From NCBI GenBank assembly GCA_002730485.1, contig PCAH01000066.1, forward strand, positions 1 to 12,379: a stretch of 12,379 bases of DNA. Reading direction: 5' to 3'. The position numbers and the translations under genes are program-made. The notes below the pieces were generated by a model. It had not been told where the DNA came from and made no database searches. It saw nothing but the letters and a program-made list of their open reading frames with translations. This stretch comes from Dehalococcoidia bacterium (GTDB taxonomy: Bacteria > Chloroflexota > Dehalococcoidia > UBA3495). This document shows, one piece after another, positions 1 to 6,630 of this stretch; within the stretch, counting starts at the first letter, position 1; each line of letters begins with the position of its first letter.

Positions 1-588
1 GTGGATTCGTCTGCCAGCATGCTGGAACGGACCAGAGATGTGGAGACCGGTGTTTACTGGCAACATGCCGATCTGAATGATTGGCAACCAGAGAGCCCAG
101 CGGATGTCATCTACTCCAACGCCGCGCTGCATTGGCTGGATGACCATGAGCAGCTATTCCCGCGAATCATGGAGGCCGTGAAGCCTGGCGGAGTCCTGGC
201 AGTGCAGATGCCCGAGAATTTCAGCGCGCCCAGTCACACATCCATCGCAGACACCGTTCGCGAGGGTGCCTGGAGGGATCGACTCGCTCCCTTCCAAAGA
301 GAGCACCCGGTGGCCGAACCATCCTATTACTACGACCTGATCAGCCAGATGTCCAGTTCCATCGACATGTGGGAGACAACCTACATGCACATCCTGGAAG
401 GAGAGAACCCTGTGGTAGAGTGGACCAAGGGGACGATGCTACGTCCACTGCTAGATAACCTGACCGACGAAGAAGGCGAGGCTTTCCTGAAATCATATAC
501 CGAGAAAGTTGCCAAGGCCTACCCCCACAGCGCCAACGGCAAGACCGTACTACCATTTAAACGCCTATTCATAGTCGCCGTTAAATAA
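1..588 (+). CDS. SAM-dependent methyltransferase, trans-aconitate 2-methyltransferase-like (5' end outside window)
   Basis: This is the C-terminal 195 residues of a class I SAM-dependent methyltransferase that resembles Tam, which methylates trans-aconitate. The frame is open to the first base, and the first residues (V/M-DSSASML) match the acidic-loop motif that normally follows the glycine-rich SAM loop. The GTG at position 1 is therefore internal, and roughly 55-60 residues are missing compared with E. coli Tam (about 252 aa). Visible motifs are ADLNDW at residues 23-28, the post-motif DVIYSNAALHWL at 35-46, and VKPGGVLAVQMP at 60-71. A Tam-like tail ends in PFKRLFIVAVK. The stop is TAA at 586-588, followed by a strong terminator. 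The family assignment is secure. The exact substrate is not, because Tam-like proteins include enzymes of unknown specificity. Confidence 0.82.
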   Translation: MDSSASMLERTRDVETGVYWQHADLNDWQPESPADVIYSNAALHWLDDHEQLFPRIMEAVKPGGVLAVQMPENFSAPSHTSIADTVREGAWRDRLAPFQREHPVAEPSYYYDLISQMSSSIDMWETTYMHILEGENPVVEWTKGTMLRPLLDNLTDEEGEAFLKSYTEKVAKAYPHSANGKTVLPFKRLFIVAVK

Positions 589-606
589 CGGCAATAAAGC
601 AACCAC

Positions 607-648
607 AAAAAAAGCCCCGTCCTCTATCAGAAGGACGGGGCTTTTTTA
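607..648 (+). terminator. Rho-independent terminator after the methyltransferase
   Basis: The arm 608-622 pairs perfectly with 633-647, with a GC-rich core (GCCCCGTCC/GGACGGGGC) and a loop of about 10 nt. Six T residues end the right arm (642-647). The A-run at 607-613 means it could also work on the opposite strand, but no convergent gene lies there. It starts 19 nt after the methyltransferase stop. Confidence 0.93.
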
Positions 649-685
649 TTTCGTGAACTTGAAACTTGGCGGTGGGCAAAAAATT

Positions 686-710
686 CGCCTCAACTTTTAT
701 TGTTGAGACG
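686..710. repeat. Inverted repeat with AT-rich loop (possible operator or weak hairpin)
   Basis: CTCAAC at 689-694 and GTTGAG at 702-707 are perfect inverted halves around the 7-nt spacer TTTTATT. One mismatch further out, the pairing continues for two bases (686-687 with 709-710), giving nine positions per arm. There is no T-tract after it, so it is not a standard terminator. It lies about 190 bp upstream of the CinA-like start, where an operator for a dimeric regulator is possible but unproven. Confidence 0.4.
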
Positions 711-828
711 CTTTAGCAAAATCAGCACGTATAACCATGACTTGTCAAGTATTTACGCCTAAATCCGCATAATAGGCCCAAATACAGACCAATGGAAAGC
801 CAGTATGGGAGTTCTTCTCCTGCTCATG

Positions 829-834
829 TAGAAT
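829..834 (+). promoter_or_regulatory. Weak candidate -10 box for the CinA-like/RidA unit
   Basis: TAGAAT matches TATAAT at five of six positions and would place the transcript start near 841, leaving a leader of about 56 nt. No recognisable -35 hexamer lies 16-18 nt upstream, so this is only a candidate. Confidence 0.25.
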
Positions 835-896
835 AACTGTGCCTCAGGAGAGGCTCACTTTAAGAACCTAAAATCTCCAACCGGAGGACCCAACAC

Positions 897-1385
897 ATGC
901 CAGACCTAACATCCCTCGCCATGCCAGCGGCCACCTTATTGAAAGCAAGCGGCCAGAAGATCGCCGTGGCCGATTCATCGTGCGGCGGCCTGATTTCAGC
1001 CGCTTTGGTATCGATTCCTGGAGCATCCGACTACTATGTGGGCGGCAGCACCATCTACACTCGCGTGGCGCAAAAAGGACTGTTGCTGGTCCCAGACGAA
1101 ACCATGGTTGGCATGCGAGCTAGCAGCGAGCCGTACGCCCTCCTCAACGCTCAGACCATCCGTACCGCATTGGGTACCGATTGGGGATTGGCAGAGACCG
1201 GCGCCAGTGGCCCCACCGGCAACCGCTATGGTGATTCTTCCGGACACGCCTGCTTCGCGGTAACCGGTCCGGTGGAGAAGACTCTCACCATTGAGACTGA
1301 AGACACCGACCGCGAGGCCAACATGTGGGTCTTTGCCAAGGCGGCCCTTGATCTTCTAATCGAATGCCTAAACGAAGCCAAGTAG
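897..1385 (+). CDS. CinA C-terminal-domain (PncC-like) protein, divergent stand-alone form
   Basis: This 162-aa protein is a stand-alone CinA C-terminal domain. The classical family is nicotinamide-nucleotide amidohydrolase (PncC), which converts NMN to nicotinate mononucleotide in cytoplasmic pyridine-nucleotide salvage. Family landmarks are ADSSCGG at residues 25-31 (classical AESCTGG), PGASDYYVGG at 41-50, Tyr54 in STIYT, LLLVP at 62-66, and a glycine-rich GASGPTGNRYGDSSG at 102-116. The Lys that usually lies five residues after the Tyr is Gln59 here, with Lys60 next to it. This variant, with the GPTGNRYGD loop, matches a divergent CinA-family subgroup I recall from proteobacteria, so NMN deamidase activity should not be assumed. 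The ATG has a GGAGG site at 883-887, 9 nt upstream. It is probably cotranscribed with the RidA gene 36 nt downstream. The stop is TAG. Confidence 0.85.
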   Translation: MPDLTSLAMPAATLLKASGQKIAVADSSCGGLISAALVSIPGASDYYVGGSTIYTRVAQKGLLLVPDETMVGMRASSEPYALLNAQTIRTALGTDWGLAETGASGPTGNRYGDSSGHACFAVTGPVEKTLTIETEDTDREANMWVFAKAALDLLIECLNEAK

Positions 1386-1421
1386 TTCTCTAGCCCGAGT
1401 TGAACATCAAACGGAGAAACC

Positions 1422-1889
1422 ATGTCGGCAATTGAGTCCAAGTTGGCGGAGTTGGGATACACGCTCCCTCCTCCGCCGGAACCAATAGGAAACTACCTTT
1501 CTGCAGCCCGTAGCGGCAACGTCATGTGGATGTCTGGGGTTGGTTCACGGAAAGAAGACGGGTCGCGCATCAGCGGAAAGCTGGGCGCTGACTTGACCGT
1601 GGAGCAGGGTTACGAAGCAGCACAGTGGTGCGCGCTGAACCTGCTGGCCCGTATGAAGGTGGAGTTGGGAGACCTTGACCGTGTCACCGGTATCTTGAAG
1701 GTAGTCGGCATGGTCAACAGCTCTCCGGACTTTGAAGAGCAGGCCAGGGTCGTGGATGGGGCGTCTGACTTGTTTGTGGAACTATTCGGCGATGCAGGGC
1801 GGCATAGCAGGTCAGCGCCAGGGATGGCAGTCCTGCCTAGAAACACAGCCGTAATCGTGGACTGCGTCATAGAGTTCGCAGCAGACTAA
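1422..1889 (+). CDS. RidA/YjgF-YER057c-UK114 family protein
   Basis: This 155-aa protein belongs to the long Rid subfamily. RidA itself hydrolyses reactive enamine/imine intermediates released by PLP enzymes such as threonine dehydratase. Members of this longer group, with the N-terminal LGYTLPPPPEPIGNY (residues 11-25), are less well studied. The remaining landmarks fit the family: a GKLGADLTVEQGYEAA segment (52-67), CALNLLARMKVELGDLDRV (70-88), a VNSSPDF loop (98-104), and HSRSAPG (128-134), whose Arg130 aligns with the substrate-carboxylate-binding Arg of RidA. The position often occupied by Glu near the C-terminus appears to be Asp (VDCVIE). The ATG is preceded by GGAG at 1413-1416. It sits in one transcription unit with the CinA-like gene and ends before a terminator. 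A cytoplasmic metabolite-repair role is inferred, not shown. Confidence 0.88.
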   Translation: MSAIESKLAELGYTLPPPPEPIGNYLSAARSGNVMWMSGVGSRKEDGSRISGKLGADLTVEQGYEAAQWCALNLLARMKVELGDLDRVTGILKVVGMVNSSPDFEEQARVVDGASDLFVELFGDAGRHSRSAPGMAVLPRNTAVIVDCVIEFAAD

Positions 1890-1962
1890 CACCCTCGTCT
1901 AATTAGCCCTGGTCAACGCAGAAATGTTGGCTGGCAAGTTTTGCGAAGCGCCCTAAAAAATC

Positions 1963-2000
1963 ACATGCCCCTAACGGAAGACCGCTAGGGGCATGTTTTT
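1963..2000 (+). terminator. Rho-independent terminator after the RidA gene
   Basis: ACATGCCCCTA at 1963-1973 pairs perfectly with 1986-1996. Past one mismatch, CGG at 975-977 of that thousand (1975-1977) pairs with CCG at 1982-1984 around an AAGA tetraloop. Five T residues follow at 1996-2000. An A-run at 1955-1960 could allow some reverse-strand function for the convergent zinc-ribbon gene. Confidence 0.9.
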
Positions 2001-2053
2001 ATTCTGTTTTAGCCGTTGATGCAGAGGACTAAAGAGTCCCCAGGTTCAATAGC

Positions 2054-2377
2054 TTAGTAGCGTCCCCCGGCTCCGCCACCCTGTCGGCTGAAGCAGTCGC
2101 TGCAGTAGACGGGTCGGTCGCCGCGGGGTCGGAACGGTACTGTGGCCTCGTTTCCGCACTCAGCGCAAACCACTGTGTGCATTTCGCGAGGTCCTCGGTC
2201 AAAGCCGAATCCGCCTCCATCAGAGGATCGGTTGGCTCGCCTTGCCTGACGGCAAGAGGGGCACCGCTTGGGCTCGTTCGTATAACCCTTTTCGGCATGG
2301 TACGACTGGTCGTCTGCCGAGAAGATGAACGATTGTCCACACTCCACGCATGTTAGATTTCTGTCCTGGTAGCTCAT
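2054..2377 (-). CDS. Double zinc-ribbon protein with glycine-rich tail
   Basis: This 107-aa protein carries four Cys pairs. Cys10/Cys13 with Cys39/Cys42 form the first ribbon, which fits the 'probable zinc-ribbon' family (zf-trcl, PF13451): TCVECGQSF, then RCPSCRQ. Cys71/Cys74 with Cys92/Cys95 form a second ribbon containing VPFRPRGDRPVYCSDC. A short basic, Gly-rich linker (about 43-63) and the tail GGGAGGRY flank the second unit. I recall the same two-ribbon layout in Chloroflexota and other deep-branching bacteria, with no established function. Basic residues plus ribbons make nucleic-acid or ribosome-associated binding plausible, but that is inference. The ATG at 2377 has GGGAAG just upstream (TCATCT between). 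It is transcribed alone, on the strand opposite the RidA gene, ending 74 nt from the RidA-side terminator's far end. The stop is TAA. Confidence 0.85.
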   Translation of the reverse strand: MSYQDRNLTCVECGQSFIFSADDQSYHAEKGYTNEPKRCPSCRQARRANRSSDGGGFGFDRGPREMHTVVCAECGNEATVPFRPRGDRPVYCSDCFSRQGGGAGGRY

Positions 2378-2536
2378 AGATGACTTCCCTGTTCGAGTAG
2401 AGTTGGCAAAAGTCTGGTCATCGAGACGAAAAGAGCCGGATTGTTAGATGAGGACCCCAAAGGACTAAGCCCGTGGATACCCGTACACCGATCTAGTATG
2501 CCTATAGAAGAGCACAGAATACTGCCACCGCAAACG

Positions 2537-2545
2537 AGTATAACA
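2537..2545 (-). promoter_or_regulatory. Candidate extended -10 promoter for the zinc-ribbon gene
   Basis: On the minus strand this reads TGTTATACT, a TGn motif joined to TATACT (five of six matches to TATAAT). No good -35 box lies upstream, which is acceptable for extended -10 promoters. The implied start near 2530 gives a leader of roughly 150 nt, long for so small a gene. A leader element is possible, but I could not find a convincing fold by eye. Confidence 0.35.
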
Positions 2546-2617
2546 TATATTCAAGTGGAACGTAGGCACGAAATGTCGCTGGGGGATACCCAAACCTGAC
2601 CCAAATAGCAATTTTGC

Positions 2618-3514
2618 TTATCCCGTGGCACCAAGAATCACCAATATGACTCCAACCACGCTCAGCATTGTCCCAGCCACCACTAAAAAGTCTATGGCCT
2701 CCAGACGTCTGACAAAGGTGTGCGCCAACACCAGGGTGATCACCGGTGTGAGAGCATAGATCGGGCTGACCACCGTGACCGGCGCTCTACTCAACGCCTG
2801 GAACAACGAAGCGATGGCCAATCCTTGAAAGATTCCGGCGAGGGCGCAGATCAGAAGGTAATTCCTGGGCACGGTCCGGATACTTCTGATCGCCTGTCGG
2901 TGCAACATCACCGTAAGGATCAAAGAGCCCACCACCAGAGCCAGCCCCGCCGTGACCAATGGGTCCGATATCTCGGATACCACGTGCCTGCTGATCACGT
3001 CCCTGGTGGCGAAGGTTGCTGCCCCGCCCAAAGCGGCAAAGTAGCCCAAACGTTTCACCTGGACAACATCAACCCCGACGCTGGCATCCTTCCGGGGGAA
3101 GATCACCAGGAACAGACCAGCGACGATGATCGGCGTTCCGACGGTGATCAATAGATTGGGCCGTTCACCCAACAGAATCACGCCAAGGGTGAATGCTATG
3201 ACCGGCTGGATGCCGGACATTGGGACAGCCCGAGACGCCCCTACCATGGAGATTCCTATGATCAAGAACAGGCGGGCCATCGGGTAGGCCATGATACCCA
3301 TCAGGACGATCCAAGCCATGGCCTCTTTGGAGAGTGACTTGATATCGTCCAGGTTCAGGAGCAAGGCCAGGCTGAGGATTAGCACCATGCCACTTAGCAC
3401 GGTGAGCAACGCTGCCGTGGGAGCCGGTGTCCTTTGAGTGCCTATACGCACCAGAACGTTGCCGCTGGCAAAGCCACAGGCAGCCAGGAACGCGAAAGCG
3501 ACAGCTAACGGCAA
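2618..3514 (-). CDS. EamA/DMT-family inner-membrane transporter
   Basis: This 298-aa, strongly hydrophobic protein has two EamA repeats, about residues 4-138 and 155-295, predicting around ten membrane helices of the drug/metabolite transporter superfamily. Paired family signatures are ASRAVPMSGIQPVIAF with LLGERP near 93-119, and SRAPVTVVSPIYALTPVI near 242-259 at the end of the second repeat. Such proteins move small metabolites, often amino acids or their relatives, across the cytoplasmic membrane; the substrate cannot be read from sequence. The start is TTG at 3514-3512, chosen because a strong GGAGGG lies at 3519-3524; the next in-frame Met is residue 43, well inside the first repeat. 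It follows the GMC oxidoreductase by 65 nt with no terminator between, so it probably belongs to that operon and may import its substrate or export its product. Confidence 0.87.
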   Translation of the reverse strand: MPLAVAFAFLAACGFASGNVLVRIGTQRTPAPTAALLTVLSGMVLILSLALLLNLDDIKSLSKEAMAWIVLMGIMAYPMARLFLIIGISMVGASRAVPMSGIQPVIAFTLGVILLGERPNLLITVGTPIIVAGLFLVIFPRKDASVGVDVVQVKRLGYFAALGGAATFATRDVISRHVVSEISDPLVTAGLALVVGSLILTVMLHRQAIRSIRTVPRNYLLICALAGIFQGLAIASLFQALSRAPVTVVSPIYALTPVITLVLAHTFVRRLEAIDFLVVAGTMLSVVGVILVILGATG

Positions 3515-3579
3515 AGAGCCCTCCCAATATTCCGGTCGTCGGCCAGCCGAAGATCCGCCATGTGTTCCCTGCTAGGCGG

Positions 3580-5109
3580 TTAGGCTACCCAATCGGCCAC
3601 CCTTTCGCCAATCATGATGGCTGTGGCGTTGGCGTTGGCCCTTGGGACCTGGGGCATGACTGAAGAATCAGCGATCCACAGGCCTTGGAATCCCTTCACT
3701 CGGCATTGCTGGTCCACCACGGCCATGGGGTCGGAATCGGGGCCGATCTTGCAAGTTCCGGAAACGTGGCGAGCGGTGCCTGCTGTCTGTCGGATCCAGA
3801 GGTCAAGGTCGTCGTCGTTGGCCAATATCTCATCAGACGGCGCAACCTTTTCATCGGACACCTCTTTGTAGGCGTCGGTGTTCAGCATCTTCACCGCCAG
3901 ACGGATGCCATCACGCATGCGGCGCATGTCCTCAGGGTGGCTGAAATAACGGTAATCGAAGCTCGGCTGCACCGATGGGTCCGCCGAAGCCAAACGGACG
4001 AATCCCGCCCCGGCCGGCAGCTCAATGACACAGGAGATTCGGCCGATGCGGTCGGGAAGCTCCTCTCCGGTGAAGGGGTTAAAGACCGAACTGGTGGTCA
4101 TCATCATGTCGTTCGATTCTTTAGAGCCCTTGGCCGTGTAGCGCAGAGCAACGCGCGCTCCAGCCGCATCAGGGGCCAACTTGATGCCCTCTTTTATTTT
4201 GTAAGAGATGGGTGAGATCGGGTGATTTCTGAGGTTGGCGCCTACTCCGGGTGTGTCCTGGATCACCGGAATACCAAACTCCTCTAGTTGGTCCTTGGGG
4301 CCGATACCGGAGAGCATCAAGATGTGAGGGGATTTCAGGGCGCCTGCAGAGAGGACAACCTTGTTGCTCTCCACGGTGAATACCTCTCCGCCGCTCTCAA
4401 CCTCGACACCAGTCACCTGGCCGTTTTCCGTAAGCACCCTCTGCACAAATACGTTGCCTCGGATGGTGAGGTTCAGTTGGTGCCGCATGGGACCGAGGTG
4501 AGTGATCGCGGTGCTCATCCTGACGCCGTTCTGGTTGTTCATTGGAACCAAAGCAACGCCTGTAGGGTTGGTTCCGTTCATGTCGTCGGTGGTGTCGTAG
4601 CCGTTTTGCAGACAAGCTGTCTGGAAGGCAGATTGAATAACAGGGATGGTCTCATTCAACTTCCTGCTGATGGGTAGCGGTCCTTCCGTTCCATGGAAAT
4701 CGTCCTTGATGTCCAGGTCGGTTTCCATCTTCCTGTAATAAGGGAGGACCTTGGTATAAGACCATTCGTCATTGCCCCAGGACTCCCAGTCGTCAAAGTC
4801 CTGGGGGATGCCACGGAGAAATACCTGTCCGTTGATGGAACCACCACCGCCGATGACCTTGCCCTGGGCCACGTGAATCTCACCCTGTTCTTCTGTGATA
4901 GTGCCCCGGAGCGCCCAGTTATGGGGTGAATTGACGTCTTCCGCGCCCTTGGTGTGGCCGTATTGGATGTCGAAGGGCAAGTTGCTGAGGTCTGGGTAGT
5001 CGTTTCCAGCCTCCAACAACAGCACTGTCTTGCTGGGGTCTTCGGCCAGCCTGGCCGCTACCACGGAGCCAGCGGATCCGCCGCCAACAACGATAACGTC
5101 GTATTTCAT
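3580..5109 (-). CDS. GMC-family FAD-dependent oxidoreductase
   Basis: This 509-aa flavoenzyme is full length for the glucose-methanol-choline family, which oxidises alcohols to aldehydes or ketones. The N-terminal FAD-binding fold shows GGGSAG at residues 9-14 and Glu33 in LLEAG. GMC signature 1 is at 83-100 (GKVIGGGGSINGQ then VFLRG), and signature 2 is at 256-270 (GALKSPHILMLSGIG). The C-terminal active-site segment has His448 in RHVSGTCKIG, and Asn492 in PRANANATA at the position of the second catalytic His/Asn, as in choline dehydrogenase. The position that carries covalently bound FAD in choline oxidase is not His, so FAD is probably non-covalent. No signal peptide is seen, so it is likely cytoplasmic. 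The ATG has a strong GGGAGGA site at 5115-5121. It lies between isochorismatase-family and EamA genes in one operon. The substrate is unknown. Confidence 0.93.
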   Translation of the reverse strand: MKYDVIVVGGGSAGSVVAARLAEDPSKTVLLLEAGNDYPDLSNLPFDIQYGHTKGAEDVNSPHNWALRGTITEEQGEIHVAQGKVIGGGGSINGQVFLRGIPQDFDDWESWGNDEWSYTKVLPYYRKMETDLDIKDDFHGTEGPLPISRKLNETIPVIQSAFQTACLQNGYDTTDDMNGTNPTGVALVPMNNQNGVRMSTAITHLGPMRHQLNLTIRGNVFVQRVLTENGQVTGVEVESGGEVFTVESNKVVLSAGALKSPHILMLSGIGPKDQLEEFGIPVIQDTPGVGANLRNHPISPISYKIKEGIKLAPDAAGARVALRYTAKGSKESNDMMMTTSSVFNPFTGEELPDRIGRISCVIELPAGAGFVRLASADPSVQPSFDYRYFSHPEDMRRMRDGIRLAVKMLNTDAYKEVSDEKVAPSDEILANDDDLDLWIRQTAGTARHVSGTCKIGPDSDPMAVVDQQCRVKGFQGLWIADSSVMPQVPRANANATAIMIGERVADWVA

Positions 5110-5134
5110 CTGATTCCTCCCAAATGTAGCCTTA

Positions 5135-5154
5135 GGCCAGTTCCGCTTCTGGCC
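5135..5154. repeat. Perfect 6-bp inverted repeat between the isochorismatase-like and GMC genes
   Basis: GGCCAG at 5135-5140 and CTGGCC at 5149-5154 flank an 8-nt loop. It lies in the 68-nt intergenic space, 14 nt upstream of the GMC Shine-Dalgarno. There is no T-tract, so read-through is expected. A role in mRNA processing or differential expression within the operon is possible but untested. Confidence 0.4.
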
Positions 5155-5177
5155 GGGTATTTCTTCCGGAGATTGGG

Positions 5178-5699
5178 CTAGATGGCGTTCAGGAATTCCT
5201 GGGCATTTACTACCGAGCCAAATCGGGGGTAGATCTTCTCGGTCAATACCCGGTGGACTTCAGGATCGGGGTCTGAACAGCCGTCTGATACCACCACAAA
5301 TTTGTAGTTCACATCTACCGCCCACCTGGTGCAGGACAGCACACAGCCGCTGGTGGAGACACCCATGATGACGATGGTGTCCTTGCCCATCTCACGCAGG
5401 GTCACATCCAGCTTGGTGGTGGAGAATGGGCCCGGCCTGACCTTGGTGAGAATCAACTCCCCGTCAACCGGCAATACGCCCTCGTGCAGTTCAACGTCTG
5501 GTGCGTACTCCACCAATGCTCCGCCGCGGTGGATCACGTAGATCACAGGAATTCCAGCGCCCCGTGCTCCCTCAAGTACCTGAGCCGCTTTCTTGATCAC
5601 ATCTTCGGGTTCACTGGCATTGTTGTTGATCATTCTCTGCTGGAAATCCATTATCAAGACCGCCGTCTTTTCAGGGTCTATCTTCAATGCTTGGGTCAT
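5178..5699 (-). CDS. Isochorismatase-family cysteine hydrolase
   Basis: This protein has the complete catalytic triad of the cysteine hydrolases in the isochorismatase superfamily: Asp18 (LIMDFQ), Lys86 (LTKVRPGPF) and Cys119 (GVSTSGCV). The family includes nicotinamidase, N-carbamoylsarcosine amidase and ureidoacrylate hydrolase; many members cleave amides or carbamoyl groups. The 173-residue length is typical for the single-domain form. I chose the ATG at 5699 over the upstream GTG at 5714 because AGGA at 5708-5711 is 8 nt from the ATG, while the GTG has no ribosome-binding site. It is the first gene of an operon with the GMC oxidoreductase 68 nt downstream and the EamA transporter, which points to catabolism of a small nitrogenous or alcohol substrate. 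The specific substrate is not identifiable. The stop is TAG. Confidence 0.88.
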   Translation of the reverse strand: MTQALKIDPEKTAVLIMDFQQRMINNNASEPEDVIKKAAQVLEGARGAGIPVIYVIHRGGALVEYAPDVELHEGVLPVDGELILTKVRPGPFSTTKLDVTLREMGKDTIVIMGVSTSGCVLSCTRWAVDVNYKFVVVSDGCSDPDPEVHRVLTEKIYPRFGSVVNAQEFLNAI

Positions 5700-5778
5700 T
5701 ACAAGAGTCCTCACTTGGTTGATGATTCTGCTTCATATTGGGGAGGGGCCTGCCCTGCCCAAAAGATGGTCGCGGGCT

Positions 5779-5809
5779 ATTATAAGCGCAATCCGAGATA
5801 CAAAGGCAA
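5779..5809 (-). promoter_or_regulatory. Candidate sigma-70-like promoter for the isochorismatase-GMC-EamA operon
   Basis: On the minus strand, a perfect TATAAT lies at 5779-5784, with TTGCCT at 5804-5809. The 19-nt spacer is longer than optimal. The implied start near 5772 gives a leader of about 72 nt before the ATG at 5699. The divergent lipoprotein gene starts at 5906, so regulatory sites between 5810 and 5895 could be shared. Confidence 0.4.
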
Positions 5810-5905
5810 TCTGCGGGAGCCGAGCAAGAACAAACCTCGGGAACAAAGTGGTCTGTTGCTCCGTCTAGTAGATATGGAAACGCCCAATATCTCATAGGAC
5901 CAACC

Positions 5906-6562
5906 ATGAAAAGAATACTAATCGTCATAGCCGGGCTGATCTTAGCCCTGGCTGTGGCCTGCTCCGCTGAACCCACACTCGTTCCCAAGGTGCCCACACC
6001 TACCACGGTGCCGCCGGTAGAGACAGCCACACCCCGACCTGTAGCCGAATGGTCGCTGGAAGACACCACGGTGAGGGGAGACACCGTCATCGTAGCCATC
6101 TTTTTTCATTCGACCCCGTCTATCGATGTGACCGTCGGAGGGAATCCTCCGACCAGAAAGGCAGAGACCCTGCCGACGATCAGTTACTTTTTTGAGGATC
6201 TCGACCCAGGTGAGCACAAAGTTGAGATCCAAGATGTAATGGGGAACATGGAGAGCACATCTGTCGTGGTCGATGAGCAGGTGGCAGATAACGGCAGCGA
6301 GCCGGAGTGGCTTGCCGAGTGGCTGACCAACTTGCAAGCACTGGAGGTGGACAACCCGCCTATGTCCATCACCAGATACGAGAACCAAGGCGAGGTGGTC
6401 TACTACGTGGTGAACCAGTGCTGTGACCAGTACAGCGACCTGCTGGACGCCGAAGGCAACCTGATTGGCCACCCTGATGGGGGGGTCACCGGACGCGGCG
6501 ACGGGGTCACGGTCTTCGACCCAACTGGCCTCAAGGGCGAGGAAGTCTGGCTGGGACGCTAA
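5906..6562 (+). CDS. Lipoprotein with Pro/Thr linker and DUF6970-like C-terminal domain
   Basis: This 218-aa protein begins with a lipoprotein signal peptide: KR at residues 2-3, a hydrophobic core at 4-18, and lipobox LAVAC with Cys19. A Pro/Thr/Val-rich linker spans about 23-48. A beta-rich, Ig-like region follows (about 49-124, with LDPGEHKVEIQD at 99-110). The C-terminal part (about 132-218) has PEWLAEWL, NPPMSITRYENQGEVVYYV, QCCDQYSDLLDAEGN and HPDGGVTGRGDG, which resembles the small domain I recall as DUF6970. In that family I remember further Cys after the GNLI and GDG positions; here these are Gly188 and Val201, so only the Cys172-Cys173 pair remains. It is predicted to be anchored outside the cytoplasmic membrane; its function is unknown. 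The ATG has AGGA at 5896-5899. It is divergent from the isochorismatase operon and convergent with the broken lipoprotein gene. Confidence 0.82.
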   Translation: MKRILIVIAGLILALAVACSAEPTLVPKVPTPTTVPPVETATPRPVAEWSLEDTTVRGDTVIVAIFFHSTPSIDVTVGGNPPTRKAETLPTISYFFEDLDPGEHKVEIQDVMGNMESTSVVVDEQVADNGSEPEWLAEWLTNLQALEVDNPPMSITRYENQGEVVYYVVNQCCDQYSDLLDAEGNLIGHPDGGVTGRGDGVTVFDPTGLKGEEVWLGR

Positions 6563-6573
6563 ACCCAATGAAC

Positions 6574-6609
6574 AAAAAGAAAGGGCAATCGTAGATTGCC
6601 CTTTCTTCT
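6574..6609. terminator. Bidirectional terminator between the convergent lipoprotein genes
   Basis: A 14-bp perfect stem pairs 6577-6590 with 6594-6607 around the triloop GTA, with core GGGCAATC/GATTGCCC. On the plus strand the tail is only moderately T-rich. On the minus strand the hairpin ends in CTTTCTTTTTG, a better U-tract. It therefore serves the broken minus-strand gene (stop at 6631) at least as well as the plus-strand lipoprotein (stop at 6562). Confidence 0.88.
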
Positions 6610-6630
6610 GTCAGTCAATTTGGCTGGCTA

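Larger units (their letters stand above)
589..896. other. Intergenic region of 308 bp between the methyltransferase and the CinA-like gene
   Basis: No convincing gene is seen. The region contains the terminator at 607-648, an AT-loop inverted repeat at 686-710, a small GCCTC-AGGA-GAGGC hairpin at 841-854, and the Shine-Dalgarno GGAGG at 883-887. Possible promoter elements are weak. TTGTCA at 742-747 has CATAAT at 768-773, but the 20-nt spacer is too long. TAGAAT at 829-834 has no matching -35 box. Confidence 0.6.

Noticed and set aside
2605..2618. AGCAA-TTTTGCT-type small hairpin right after the EamA stop as a terminator
   Set aside because: The stem is only 5 bp, AT-rich, and lacks a T-tract on the minus strand; I see no convincing terminator after EamA.
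3685..4677. Two plus-strand open frames (3685-4215 and 4288-4677) inside the GMC gene
   Set aside because: They lie antisense to conserved GMC motifs and have no recognisable domains.
5699..5714. GTG at 5714 as the start of the isochorismatase-family gene
   Set aside because: No ribosome-binding site precedes it, while AGGA is well spaced before the ATG at 5699.
5942..6568. Long minus-strand open frame (208 codons) opposite the lipoprotein gene
   Set aside because: It has no family resemblance, while the plus strand has a clear signal peptide, a ribosome site and a recognisable C-terminal domain.
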